A stretch of DNA of 38,845 bases, taken from assembly GCA_947427035.1 (NCBI GenBank), contig CANEGK010000022.1, forward strand, positions 1-38,845, read 5' to 3'. The first letter of the stretch is position 1; every line of letters begins with the position of its first letter. Shown here in pieces: positions 7,877 to 15,953 of the stretch. Origin of the DNA: an uncultured Clostridium sp. (GTDB taxonomy: Bacteria > Bacillota > Clostridia > Oscillospirales > Butyricicoccaceae). Both the position numbers and the translations under genes were made by a program. The notes below the pieces were generated by a model. That model saw only the letters and a program-made list of their open reading frames with translations, was not told the DNA's origin and did not search any database.

Positions 7877-8323
7877 ATGCAGGAAATGAAAATCAAGCGT
7901 TTGACGCGCAGCGGGCAGACGCCCCCCTTGCCCCAATACCAGACCGAGGGCGCGGCCGCCATGGATCTGCGTGCCTTTTTGGAAGCCCCCGTCACCATTC
8001 CGGCCGGGGAGCGCGCGCTCATTCCCACCGGCATCGCCATTGAACTGCCGCCGCTGTGCGCCGGGCTGGTGCTGGCGCGCTCGGGGCTGGCCAGCCGCAA
8101 GGGCATCGCCCTGGCGAACGGCGTCGGATTGATTGACCCTGACTATCGCGGCGAAGTGCTCGTCGCTCTTGTCAACCTGGGAAAAGAGGACTTTACTGTG
8201 CAAAACGGCGATCGGATCGCCCAGCTGATGATAACCCCCTTTGCGCGCCCCGATTTGTGCGAGGGCGAGCTTTCGCAGACCGAGCGCGGAGCGGGCGGCA
8301 TCGGCTCGACCGGTGTGCGCTGA
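7877..8323 (+). CDS. dut: dUTP diphosphatase
   Basis: This 148-residue trimeric dUTPase hydrolyses dUTP to dUMP and pyrophosphate, keeping uracil out of DNA and feeding dTMP synthesis. All five family motifs are present: AAAMDLRA (1), ARSGLASRKG (2), GLIDPDYRGEV (3, with the catalytic Asp), RIAQLMI (4) and the flexible-arm motif RGAGGIGSTG (5). In motif 5 the usual Phe stacking on uracil is Ile, a conservative change. The ATG at 7877 has GAGGAGA 6 bp upstream and is preferred over an ATG at 7862. The maf start follows the stop by one base, so the two genes are likely coupled. Confidence 0.95.
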   Translation: MQEMKIKRLTRSGQTPPLPQYQTEGAAAMDLRAFLEAPVTIPAGERALIPTGIAIELPPLCAGLVLARSGLASRKGIALANGVGLIDPDYRGEVLVALVNLGKEDFTVQNGDRIAQLMITPFARPDLCEGELSQTERGAGGIGSTGVR

Positions 8324-8324
8324 C

Positions 8325-8885
8325 ATGCGGCCGGTGGTTCTGGCGTCGTCCTCGCCACGGCGCAGCCAGCTGCTGCGCGGGCTGGGCATTCCCTTTTGCG
8401 TCCGCCCCGCCTGCTGCGACGAGCACAGCGGCGAGCGCGACCCGGAAAAGCTGGTGTGCGAACTGTCGCGCCGCAAAGCGCTGTGTGCCCAGGCCGGGGA
8501 AGACGAAATTGTCGTCGCCGCCGACACCGTCGTCTGCCTTGACGGGGAAGTGTTGGGAAAGCCCCGCGATGAGGCGCAGGCCGGCGCCATGCTGCGCCGT
8601 TTATCGGGACGGGAGCACGCAGTCTTTACCGGCCTCACGGTCCGGCGGGGCGGGCGGATTTTGACGCGCGCCGAGCGCACCGCCGTCTTTTTCCGCACAC
8701 TGCCTGAAAGTTATATTGAAGCATACGTATCTTCGGGCGAGCCGCTCGACAAAGCGGGCGCCTACGGGATTCAGGGCGCGGGCGGCGCTTTTGTCCGCCG
8801 CATCGAAGGTGATTTTTACAACGTGATGGGGCTGCCCCTGTGCGCCCTGTGTGAAATGCTGGAGGAAATCGGGGCGAAAGCATGA
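8325..8885 (+). CDS. maf: Maf-type nucleoside triphosphate pyrophosphatase
   Basis: This 186-residue protein belongs to the Maf/HAM1-like house-cleaning pyrophosphatases, which hydrolyse non-canonical or UTP/dTTP-type nucleotides; overproduction blocks septation in Bacillus. The sequence has LASSSPRRSQLL at the N-terminus, VVAADTVVCLDGEVLGKPRD with the catalytic Asp, and GAYGIQGAGGAFVRRIEGDFYNVMGLPL near the end. It starts one base after dut and its stop overlaps the mreC start as ATGA. Maf next to the mre genes is a classical arrangement in Firmicutes and proteobacteria. Confidence 0.95.
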   Translation: MRPVVLASSSPRRSQLLRGLGIPFCVRPACCDEHSGERDPEKLVCELSRRKALCAQAGEDEIVVAADTVVCLDGEVLGKPRDEAQAGAMLRRLSGREHAVFTGLTVRRGGRILTRAERTAVFFRTLPESYIEAYVSSGEPLDKAGAYGIQGAGGAFVRRIEGDFYNVMGLPLCALCEMLEEIGAKA

Positions 8886-9715
8886 AGATTTTTCATTCCA
8901 AACTGTTTTTGTTCCTGTTGGTGCTTGTCGCCGCCGCCTGTGTGATCATGGGGGTGGTGTACGCCGTCGGCGGCCCCAACATGCTGAGCGGCATGATGGG
9001 CGCCGTCGTCACGCCGCTGGAAAAGGGTGTGACGGCTGTAACCGACTGGGCGTCCGGCGTTTTCGGCTATTTTTACCGCTACAGCGCGCTGGAAGCGGAA
9101 AACGCGCGGCTCAAGGAAGAGATCAGCTCGCTGCGCGAAAACGAGCGCCAGTACCTGGAGGCGATCAGCGAAAACGAACAGCTGCGCGAAATGCTGGGGC
9201 TCAAGCGCAAGCACCGCGACTATGACCTGGAATACTGCAACATCGTGTCGGTGACCGGCGGCGCGTACCGCAGCGGCTTTACCATTGACAAGGGGGCTGT
9301 CGACGGCATTGAGACAGGCGACTGCGTCATTGTCAGCGAAGGCATGGTCGGCTATGTGTCCGAGGTAGGCCCCAACTATTCCGAAGTCCTGACCGTCATT
9401 GATGTTTCCGTCAAGGTGGGCGCCGTCTTATGCCGCACGCGTGAGACGGCAGTGGCCGAAGGCAACTTCGAATATCTGCCCGACGGGCGGTTTAAGCTTT
9501 CCTACCTGCAAAACGACGCCGATGTGGTTCCCGGCGATCTCATTGAAACCTCGGGCTATGGCGGGCTGTACCCGCAGGGGCTGCTGCTCGGCACGGTGAA
9601 GGAATTCCTGCCCGAAAGCCACGGGATTTCGAGTTATGCCGTCATTGAGCCGGTCGTGCCGCTGGAAGAGCTGAAAAGCGTCTTTGTCATCAAAAGCTTT
9701 GAGGTGACGCGATGA
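8882..9715 (+). CDS. mreC: Rod shape-determining protein MreC
   Basis: This 277-residue bitopic membrane protein of the elongasome links cytoskeleton and cell-wall synthases outside the membrane. It has a short cytoplasmic N-terminus, one transmembrane segment (about 7-29), a coiled coil (about 64-100, ALEAENARLKEEISSLREN) and the beta-rich MreC domain. Conserved pieces include the IDKGAVDGIETGDCVI and SGYGGLYPQGLLLGTV regions. It overlaps maf and mreD by ATGA. No mreB lies upstream, although mreB commonly precedes mreC. Confidence 0.95.
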   Translation: MKIFHSKLFLFLLVLVAAACVIMGVVYAVGGPNMLSGMMGAVVTPLEKGVTAVTDWASGVFGYFYRYSALEAENARLKEEISSLRENERQYLEAISENEQLREMLGLKRKHRDYDLEYCNIVSVTGGAYRSGFTIDKGAVDGIETGDCVIVSEGMVGYVSEVGPNYSEVLTVIDVSVKVGAVLCRTRETAVAEGNFEYLPDGRFKLSYLQNDADVVPGDLIETSGYGGLYPQGLLLGTVKEFLPESHGISSYAVIEPVVPLEELKSVFVIKSFEVTR

Positions 9716-10230
9716 CGGGCCGCAAAAGTGCGATTATAAAATACTGTGCGTATGCATTATTGCTGCTGGCCGCTTATATTTTGCAGTCGTCGCGGGGGAC
9801 AGCGCTTTCGCTGTGGGGGCTGAAAATCGACGTCGTCCCCTATTTTGTCATGGCGCTCGCCCTGTTCGAGGGGCCGTATGCCGCCGGCTGCTTCGGCTTT
9901 GCCGCCGGGCTTCTGAGCGTGATAGGCTCCCCTGTCATTGACGGGCTTTTGGCTTTATATTACGGGTTGCTCGGCGCGCTGTGCGGCGCCTTTGCCCTGC
10001 GGTATATGCGGCCCATCCTGCCCTCTGCCCTGCTGCTGGGGCTGCTTGCTTCTGTGATACAGGGTGTCTTTGGCTATCTGTTTTATTACGCGCTGCTCTA
10101 CGGCGCGCCGCTCGGCCGATCTGCCCTACTGCTTTTGGGCAATTCGGCGATTTCTCTGCTACCCGCTGCGCTGGTCTTCTTTGCCGTGCGGGGTGTTTAT
10201 CTGCGATTTGCAGAAAAGGATGAAGAATGA
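9712..10230 (+). CDS. mreD: Rod shape-determining protein MreD
   Basis: This 172-residue polytopic membrane protein has about five hydrophobic segments (15-27, 38-57, 58-82, 100-130 and 135-160). Its position directly between mreC and the PBP2 gene, with ATGA overlaps on both sides, identifies it as MreD. It is thought to connect MreC with the PBP2/RodA synthase. The sequence is poorly conserved in this family, so context carries most of the assignment. Confidence 0.9.
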   Translation: MTGRKSAIIKYCAYALLLLAAYILQSSRGTALSLWGLKIDVVPYFVMALALFEGPYAAGCFGFAAGLLSVIGSPVIDGLLALYYGLLGALCGAFALRYMRPILPSALLLGLLASVIQGVFGYLFYYALLYGAPLGRSALLLLGNSAISLLPAALVFFAVRGVYLRFAEKDEE

Positions 10231-12512
10231 AAGAACGCAAACCTATTGTACGGACCGCCGTGCTCTTTGTCTGCATGGCGACCATTGCCGGCGCCCTCGT
10301 TTTCCGCATGGCGCAGCTTCAGCTGGCGCGCGGCGCCGTCTATGCCGAAGCGTCGCAGCGCAAGACGCTGCGCAGCTATTCGGAAAACGCGTCGCGCGGT
10401 GAAATCGCCGACCGCAACGGCGTGCCGCTGGTCAGCAACAGCGTCGGCTTTGTGCTGGTTTTTGATTATTACACCTGGGACAAGCAGAACCAGAACAGCG
10501 TTATTTTAGAGCTGACCGACATCATGCGCCAGGCGGGGCTGGAATACTATGATTCGCTGCCCCTGACAGAGTCGGCGCCCTTCGCCTATACCTATGCCAG
10601 CGCTGAATCGGGCGACGGCGGCCGGCTGTACAAGTTCATCGCCCAGCAGAAGGACTGGCCCCAGGAGCCCGACGCGGCTGCGCTGTTTGACCTGCTGTGT
10701 GAAAAATACAAAGTGGATGAAGGTTTGTCGGTGCGGCAAAAGCGCACCGTCATCGGCGTGCGCTATGAAATGGAGCGGCGCGACTTTTCTTCTTATACGC
10801 CGTATACCTTTGCAACGGGGCTGGATATCGACACCGTCTCCCTCGTCGCCGAGCGTTCGAGCGAGCTGCCCGGCGTCAATATCGAAGTCGACGACATCCG
10901 CCAATATGAAACGACCTATGCCGCCCATATTTTGGGGCGCATCGGCGCGCTGGACCCCGAGGAGTACGCCGAGCTGAAAGACGAAGGCTACGCCATGAAC
11001 GACACCATCGGCAAGGACGGGATGGAGCGTGCGCTGGAAAGCTATCTGCGCGGAATCGATGGCGTGCGCTCGGTGGAAACCAACGTCGACGGCGTCATTT
11101 TAAGCCAGTTTGTTTCAAAAGAGCCGCAGCCGGGCGACAACTGCCGCCTGACCATTGACATCGAACTGCAAATGGTGGCCGAAAACGCGCTGCGTGACAC
11201 CATCGAAAACCTGAAGGCCAACGCCAAAGAGCTGAGCGGACGCGACGCCGAGGGCGGCGCCGTCGTCGTCATGGACGTCCACACCGGCGAGGTGCTGGCC
11301 ATGGCCAGCTACCCGACCTATAACCCGGAGGACTATTCCAAGGCGATGCAGGACGAGGACAGGCCCCTTTTCAACCGCGCCATTCAGGGCACCTATCCTC
11401 CCGGCTCGACCTTTAAGATGGTAACGGCCGTCGCCGCGCTGGAAGAGGGCATTGTCACGCCGACCACGCGCATTCGCGATCTGGGGCGGTACATGTATTA
11501 TGCGCCCGACTACACCCCTGCCTGCTGGCTGTACCGCAAAACCGGCGGCACCCACGGCAACATCAACGTCAGCGACGCCATTAAATATTCTTGCAACTAT
11601 TTCTTTTATGATGTCTCGCGCCAGCTGACCATTGAAAGGCTCAACAAGTACGCCAAGCAGTTCGGGCTGGGGCAGAAAACCGGCATCGAGCTGGCAGGCG
11701 AGTACACGGGCAACCTGGCCGGCCCGGAAAGCCGCGAGGCCAGCGGCGGCGCGCGTTGGGAGCTGGGCGAGACCATTCAGGCCGGCATCGGGCAGTCGGA
11801 GCAGCTGTTTACCCCCATTCAGCTCTGCTCTTATATTTCCGCTATTGCCAACGGCGGCACCCGTTACAAGCCCCACCTGCTCAAAGAACGCTGGAATTAT
11901 TCGTACACCGAAAAAGTGGCCGTTGTCGAGCCCGAGGTTGTCGCCACCGTCCAGATGTCGGAGGAGACGCGCCAGGCCGTTTTTAAAGGAATGCTGGGCG
12001 TTACCACCGACGACGGCACCGCCTCTTCGCTTTTCCGCAATTATCCTATTTCCGTGGCCGGCAAGACCGGATCGGCGCAGACGGTAACGGGCAAACGTTC
12101 AGATCACGGCGTCTTTGTCTCCTTTGCGCCCTATGACGACCCCGAAATCGCCGTCTGCGTGGTCGGCGAATATGGCGGCAGCGGCGGCAATATGGCGCCC
12201 GTTGCCATTGCTATTTACAATCAGTACTTCGGCTTCAACCAGCAGCAGGATGAGCCGCTTCAAAGCGATCCCGGAAGCCCGGCAGGGGGTGCGGCCCGGC
12301 CTGCACAGCCCAGCCAGCCCGCGCAGAGCGGGCAGCCGGCTGCGCCCGTTGTGAACGCTCCTCCCAGCCAGCCCGCAGAGCCGGTCGAAGAGCCCGAACA
12401 GCCGGATGCTCCCGGGGAAGCGGATGCACCGGACGGGTCTGCGGCGCCGGCGGAGCCGGAAAATGTGAATCCGCCGGCGCAGGAAGGCGCGGAAGAATTT
12501 GACGGATTTTGA
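10227..12512 (+). CDS. mrdA: Penicillin-binding protein 2 (elongasome transpeptidase)
   Basis: This 761-residue class B PBP cross-links peptidoglycan during elongation. It has a single N-terminal membrane anchor (about 8-27), a PBP dimerisation domain with SRGEIADRNGVPL (56-68), and a transpeptidase domain. The active-site motifs are STFK (Ser394), SCN (455-457) and KTGSAQ (613-618). After the domain ends near residue 670, a low-complexity tail of about 90 residues is rich in Pro, Ala, Glu, Gln and Asp and lies outside the cell, an unusual addition. The start overlaps mreD as ATGA. The expected glycosyltransferase partner RodA is not encoded in this window. Confidence 0.95.
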   Translation: MKERKPIVRTAVLFVCMATIAGALVFRMAQLQLARGAVYAEASQRKTLRSYSENASRGEIADRNGVPLVSNSVGFVLVFDYYTWDKQNQNSVILELTDIMRQAGLEYYDSLPLTESAPFAYTYASAESGDGGRLYKFIAQQKDWPQEPDAAALFDLLCEKYKVDEGLSVRQKRTVIGVRYEMERRDFSSYTPYTFATGLDIDTVSLVAERSSELPGVNIEVDDIRQYETTYAAHILGRIGALDPEEYAELKDEGYAMNDTIGKDGMERALESYLRGIDGVRSVETNVDGVILSQFVSKEPQPGDNCRLTIDIELQMVAENALRDTIENLKANAKELSGRDAEGGAVVVMDVHTGEVLAMASYPTYNPEDYSKAMQDEDRPLFNRAIQGTYPPGSTFKMVTAVAALEEGIVTPTTRIRDLGRYMYYAPDYTPACWLYRKTGGTHGNINVSDAIKYSCNYFFYDVSRQLTIERLNKYAKQFGLGQKTGIELAGEYTGNLAGPESREASGGARWELGETIQAGIGQSEQLFTPIQLCSYISAIANGGTRYKPHLLKERWNYSYTEKVAVVEPEVVATVQMSEETRQAVFKGMLGVTTDDGTASSLFRNYPISVAGKTGSAQTVTGKRSDHGVFVSFAPYDDPEIAVCVVGEYGGSGGNMAPVAIAIYNQYFGFNQQQDEPLQSDPGSPAGGAARPAQPSQPAQSGQPAAPVVNAPPSQPAEPVEEPEQPDAPGEADAPDGSAAPAEPENVNPPAQEGAEEFDGF

Positions 12513-12532
12513 CAGTAGTGTGTAAAAGCATC

Positions 12533-12561
12533 TTGTGCAAATGTAAAAAACAGGTTATAAT
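12533..12561 (+). promoter_or_regulatory. Promoter upstream of minD
   Basis: TTGTGC and a perfect TATAAT are separated by 17 bp, 110 bp upstream of the minD GTG. It shows that minD and mgsA can be transcribed apart from the mre-pbp2 run. Confidence 0.75.
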
Positions 12562-12670
12562 ATAAACTAGGGTGTGCTATACCCCCGCCCGCGGGCAAGC
12601 TGAACCAACAGGGCGGAAATCATCGGCCGGGGCTTTTGTCCGACAGCGCCCCGGGTGGGGAGCTGATCGC

Positions 12671-13435
12671 GTGGGAACGGCCATACTGGTTGCATCCGGC
12701 AAGGGCGGGACAGGGAAAACGTCCTTTTGCGCCAACGTCGGCATCGCGCTGTGCGCGCTGGGTGAAAAGGTGCTGCTCATTGACGCCGATACCGGCCTGC
12801 GCAGCCTGGATCTGGTGCTCGGTATGAGCGACAGTCTTTTGTTCTCTTACGCCGATGTCGCGCAGGGAAACGCCCTGCTGAAAGAGGCGGCCGTTCACCA
12901 CTCCGTTGTCCGGAACCTGCGCGTTTTGACCGCGCCCGCCGCGCTTGAGCGCCGCGACGAAGTGAGCGACGAGCAGCTGTGCGGGCTGATCCAGCGCGCG
13001 CGCGCGCATTTTTCCTATGTATTTATCGACTGCCCGGCCGGCATCGGACGGGAAATTTCGGCTTTTGCGCCTGCGGTTCAGCAGGCCGTCATTGTATCGA
13101 CGGGCGACGCGCTGGCGCTGCGCGGCGCGCAGAAGGCAGCGCAGACGCTGCACCAGGGCAATGTGGAAAAGGTTCACATCGTTGTCAACCGCGTGCGCCG
13201 CGGTATGATTGATGCCGGCGCTACCGTCAATATTGATCGCGCCATGGACGCCTCGGGCCTGTCGCTGCTGGGCGCCGTGCCCGAAGACGACGATGTCGCC
13301 ATTTGCGCCGGGAAAGGGCAGATTCTGCTGCTGGAGTCAGAGGGCGACGCGCAAAGGGCTTACGGCAACATCGCGCGCAGGCTGCGCGGCGAACGGGTGC
13401 CGCTGCTGGACGGGCTGAAGGGCCGCTACAGGTAA
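12671..13435 (+). CDS. minD: MinD-like ParA/MinD ATPase
   Basis: This 254-residue P-loop ATPase is of the MinD group, which positions the division site with MinC. It has the deviant Walker A KGGTGKT (11-17, signature Lys11), switch I region LLIDADTGLRSLDLVLGM, and the Walker B-like stretch YVFIDCPAGIG. The GTG start at 12671 follows GGGGAG about 9 bp upstream. The C-terminus ends GERVPLLDGLKGRYR and lacks the long amphipathic helix that normally holds MinD on the membrane. No minC or minE is present. It sits between pbp2 and mgsA, the usual Clostridial neighbourhood. It could instead be a MinD-like protein with another partner. Confidence 0.85.
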   Translation: MGTAILVASGKGGTGKTSFCANVGIALCALGEKVLLIDADTGLRSLDLVLGMSDSLLFSYADVAQGNALLKEAAVHHSVVRNLRVLTAPAALERRDEVSDEQLCGLIQRARAHFSYVFIDCPAGIGREISAFAPAVQQAVIVSTGDALALRGAQKAAQTLHQGNVEKVHIVVNRVRRGMIDAGATVNIDRAMDASGLSLLGAVPEDDDVAICAGKGQILLLESEGDAQRAYGNIARRLRGERVPLLDGLKGRYR

Positions 13436-13472
13436 CGTATTTACATACAGAAATGGGAGGTCGGGCGAACTT

Positions 13473-13880
13473 ATGAATATAGCGATTATTGCGCAAAACA
13501 GAAAAAAAGAACTGATGGTGCAGTTCTGCATCGCCTACTGCGGCGTTCTCGCCAAACATGATATCTGCGCCACCGGCACGACGGGAAAGATGATTATTGA
13601 CGCCACAGGCCTGAAGGTCCACTGCCTGCTCCCCGGCCCGACGGGCGGCGAACAGCAGATGGCCGCCCGCGTAGCCTATAACGAAATCGATTTGGTGCTG
13701 CTTTTCCGTGACCCGATGGAAAAGTACGACCACGAAGTGGAAATCAACAACCTGCTGCGCCACTGCGACTTAAACAGCATCCCCGTGGCCACCAACGTCG
13801 CCACTGCCGAAGTTCTTATTCAGGGCCTGGCGCGCGGCGATTTGGCCTGGCGCGAAATTGTCAATCCGGTTTCGCACTGA
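13473..13880 (+). CDS. mgsA: Methylglyoxal synthase-like protein with substituted active-site residues
   Basis: This 135-residue protein aligns along its length with methylglyoxal synthase, which converts dihydroxyacetone phosphate to methylglyoxal and phosphate. The phosphate-binding ATGTTG (33-38), FRDP (Asp80) and IPVATN (103-108) blocks are intact, and His87 matches E. coli His98. Several catalytic positions differ: His19 and Asp20 become Gln8 and Asn9, the catalytic base Asp71 becomes Glu60 (GGEQQ), and Asp101 becomes Glu90. The comparison is from memory of the E. coli and B. subtilis sequences. Activity may be lowered, lost or redirected. GGGAGG lies about 12 bp before the ATG. The gene follows minD by 37 bp and precedes aspS. 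Confidence 0.85.
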   Translation: MNIAIIAQNRKKELMVQFCIAYCGVLAKHDICATGTTGKMIIDATGLKVHCLLPGPTGGEQQMAARVAYNEIDLVLLFRDPMEKYDHEVEINNLLRHCDLNSIPVATNVATAEVLIQGLARGDLAWREIVNPVSH

Positions 13881-13927
13881 GGCAGGCTTTTACCGCAGAA
13901 AATCTACCCGAAAGGAACGTATATATT

Positions 13928-15721
13928 ATGAATCAGTGTCAAAACAGAGCGTATTGCGGAACACTCCGCGAGAGTGATTCCGGCAAGGCCGTCACCGTTT
14001 ACGGCTGGGTCGCCCGTGCGCGCGACCTGGGCGGGCTTATCTTTGTCGATGTGCGCGACCGCACCGGCATCGTGCAGTGTGTTTTTGACCAGACTGATGA
14101 CCAGAAGCTCTTTGACCAGGCGTCGGCTCTGCGAAGCGAATATACGGTTGAAATCACCGGAACGGTGCGTCCGCGCGCCTCGGTAAACGATAAAATTCCC
14201 ACCGGCCGCATTGAGATTCTGGCCTCCGGCCTGCGCGTTTTTTCCAAAGCGGAAACGCCTCCCTTTGAAATCTCCGACGACGTTTCGGTCAACGACACGC
14301 TGCGGCTCAAATACCGCTATCTCGACCTGCGCCGCCCGTCTCTGCAACACTGCCTGGCCCTGCGCCACCAGATTATGCAGCTGACCCGCAGCTATTTTTC
14401 GGAAAACGGCTTTTTGGAAATCGAAACCCCTATTTTGACCAAATCAACCCCCGAGGGCGCGCGCGATTATCTGGTGCCGTCCCGCGTACATCCCGGCGAA
14501 TTTTACGCTCTGCCCCAGTCGCCCCAGCAGTACAAGCAGCTTTTGATGCTGGCCGGCTTTGACCGTTACATGCAAATCGCCCGCTGCTTCCGCGACGAAG
14601 ACCTGCGGTATGACCGTCAGCCCGAGTTCACGCAAATCGACCTGGAGATGAGCTTTGTCGACGTCGACGACATCATTGCCGTGCAGGAGGGCTTTTTAAA
14701 ACGCCTGATGAAGGAGATCAAGAGCGTCGATATTGAGACCCCCATTGCGCGCATGACTTATCATGAGGCCATGGCCCGCTACGGCTCGGACAAGCCCGAC
14801 CTGCGCTTTGGTTATGAGTTGTGCGATTTGAGCGGACTTGCAAAGGACTGCGGCTTCTCGGTGTTTGAAAAGGCTGTTGAAGCAGGCGGCCTGGTTGCCG
14901 GCATCAACATCGACGGCGGCGCGAAGATGAGCCGCAAGGAAATCGACGCGCTGGGCGAATATGTCAAAACCTATCGCGCCAAAGGCTTGGCCTGGCTCAA
15001 GGTGGCGGAAAACGGCGAACACAGCTCCTCCTTCGCAAAATTCGTGTCCGAAGAGAAGCTGCGCGCCATCATGGACAAGGCTGGCGTCAAGCCGGGCGAT
15101 CTTTTGCTGTGTGTGGCTGACGCCGATGTCGAGCTGGCGCAGAACGCGCTGGGCAATCTGCGTTGTGAGGTGGCGCGCCGGATGGGCGTCATCCCCGAAA
15201 ACGTATGGAAGTTTTTGTGGATTGTCGATTTCCCGCTCTTCGAGTACGGCGAAGACGACGACGGGAAACGGCGTCTGTATGCCAAACACCACCCCTTTAC
15301 CGCGCCGCGGGACGAGGATTTGCCGCTGTTTGAAACCAATCCCATTGCCATGCGCGCCAAAGCCTATGACATCGTTCTCAATGGAACAGAACTGGGCGGC
15401 GGCTCGGTGCGTATCCACCGCGCTGACGTGCAAAGCGCCATGTTCCGCGCGCTCGGCATCAGCGACGAGGAAATCGGGCTGCGCTTCGGGCATATGATCA
15501 ACGCCTTCAAATACGGCGCGCCCCCGCACGGCGGCATTGCCTATGGGCTGGATCGCATTGTCATGCACATGGCCGGCACCGACAGCATCCGCGATGTCAT
15601 TGCCTTCCCCAAGGTGCAGAATGCTTCGGAGCTGATGATGGACAGCCCTTCGACGGTCGACGAGCGCCAGCTGCGCGACCTGTCTATCAAAGTGGATCTG
15701 CCCCCAAAGAACAAAGAATAA
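13928..15721 (+). CDS. aspS: Aspartate--tRNA ligase, bacterial type
   Basis: This 597-residue class II synthetase charges tRNA-Asp (or tRNA-Asx) with aspartate. The N-terminal OB-fold anticodon-binding domain covers about residues 1-105 (VTVYGWVARARDLGGLIFVDVRDRTGIVQ). Motif 2 is FRDEDLRYDRQPEFTQIDLEM and motif 3 is GGIAYGLDRIVMHMAG. The bacterial GAD insertion lies between them (about 280-420). Length is normal. The ATG at 13928 follows AAAGGAACG about 9 bp upstream. A terminator follows the stop. No hisS is adjacent, although hisS-aspS is a common pair in Firmicutes. Confidence 0.97.
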   Translation: MNQCQNRAYCGTLRESDSGKAVTVYGWVARARDLGGLIFVDVRDRTGIVQCVFDQTDDQKLFDQASALRSEYTVEITGTVRPRASVNDKIPTGRIEILASGLRVFSKAETPPFEISDDVSVNDTLRLKYRYLDLRRPSLQHCLALRHQIMQLTRSYFSENGFLEIETPILTKSTPEGARDYLVPSRVHPGEFYALPQSPQQYKQLLMLAGFDRYMQIARCFRDEDLRYDRQPEFTQIDLEMSFVDVDDIIAVQEGFLKRLMKEIKSVDIETPIARMTYHEAMARYGSDKPDLRFGYELCDLSGLAKDCGFSVFEKAVEAGGLVAGINIDGGAKMSRKEIDALGEYVKTYRAKGLAWLKVAENGEHSSSFAKFVSEEKLRAIMDKAGVKPGDLLLCVADADVELAQNALGNLRCEVARRMGVIPENVWKFLWIVDFPLFEYGEDDDGKRRLYAKHHPFTAPRDEDLPLFETNPIAMRAKAYDIVLNGTELGGGSVRIHRADVQSAMFRALGISDEEIGLRFGHMINAFKYGAPPHGGIAYGLDRIVMHMAGTDSIRDVIAFPKVQNASELMMDSPSTVDERQLRDLSIKVDLPPKNKE

Positions 15722-15727
15722 ATGTCA

Positions 15728-15763
15728 AAGCCGCCCTTGCAGATCTGCGGGGGTGGCTTTTTC
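15728..15763 (+). terminator. Terminator of aspS
   Basis: A stem of GCCGCCC with GGGTGGC (one G-U pair) encloses a GCAGATCTGC palindrome and is followed by TTTTTT. It ends the plus-strand run. Confidence 0.75.
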
Positions 15764-15888
15764 AAACAGCCTTATGACAGGCACACATTTATCAGCCCGA
15801 ACCGCGTGTAGTACAGGCTTGGCGTATCCATAATCGGGTATTGCGGGCGGCGCAGGGCAAGCAGGCGCCGTTTATCGCCTGGCTGAAA

Positions 15889-15921
15889 GTAAAAAAGCCG
15901 CCGGTTGACAGCCGGCGGCTC
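15889..15921 (-). terminator. Terminator of the rpmH-jag operon
   Basis: A perfect 9-bp stem AGCCGCCGG/CCGGCGGCT with a 7-base loop is followed on the minus strand by a run of T. It lies 33 bp beyond the jag stop. The 120 bp between this and the aspS terminator hold no recognisable gene. Confidence 0.9.
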
Positions 15922-15953
15922 CTTTCTGTATACAGTTTTGCCGCTTGTCCCGT

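Noticed and set aside
15763..15890. Minus-strand open stretch reading ...RRPQYPIMDTPSLYYTRFGLINVCLS before a stop
   Set aside because: It has no start codon or ribosome binding site, and upstream its frame runs through the jag terminator. I could not match it to a family; at most it is a gene remnant.
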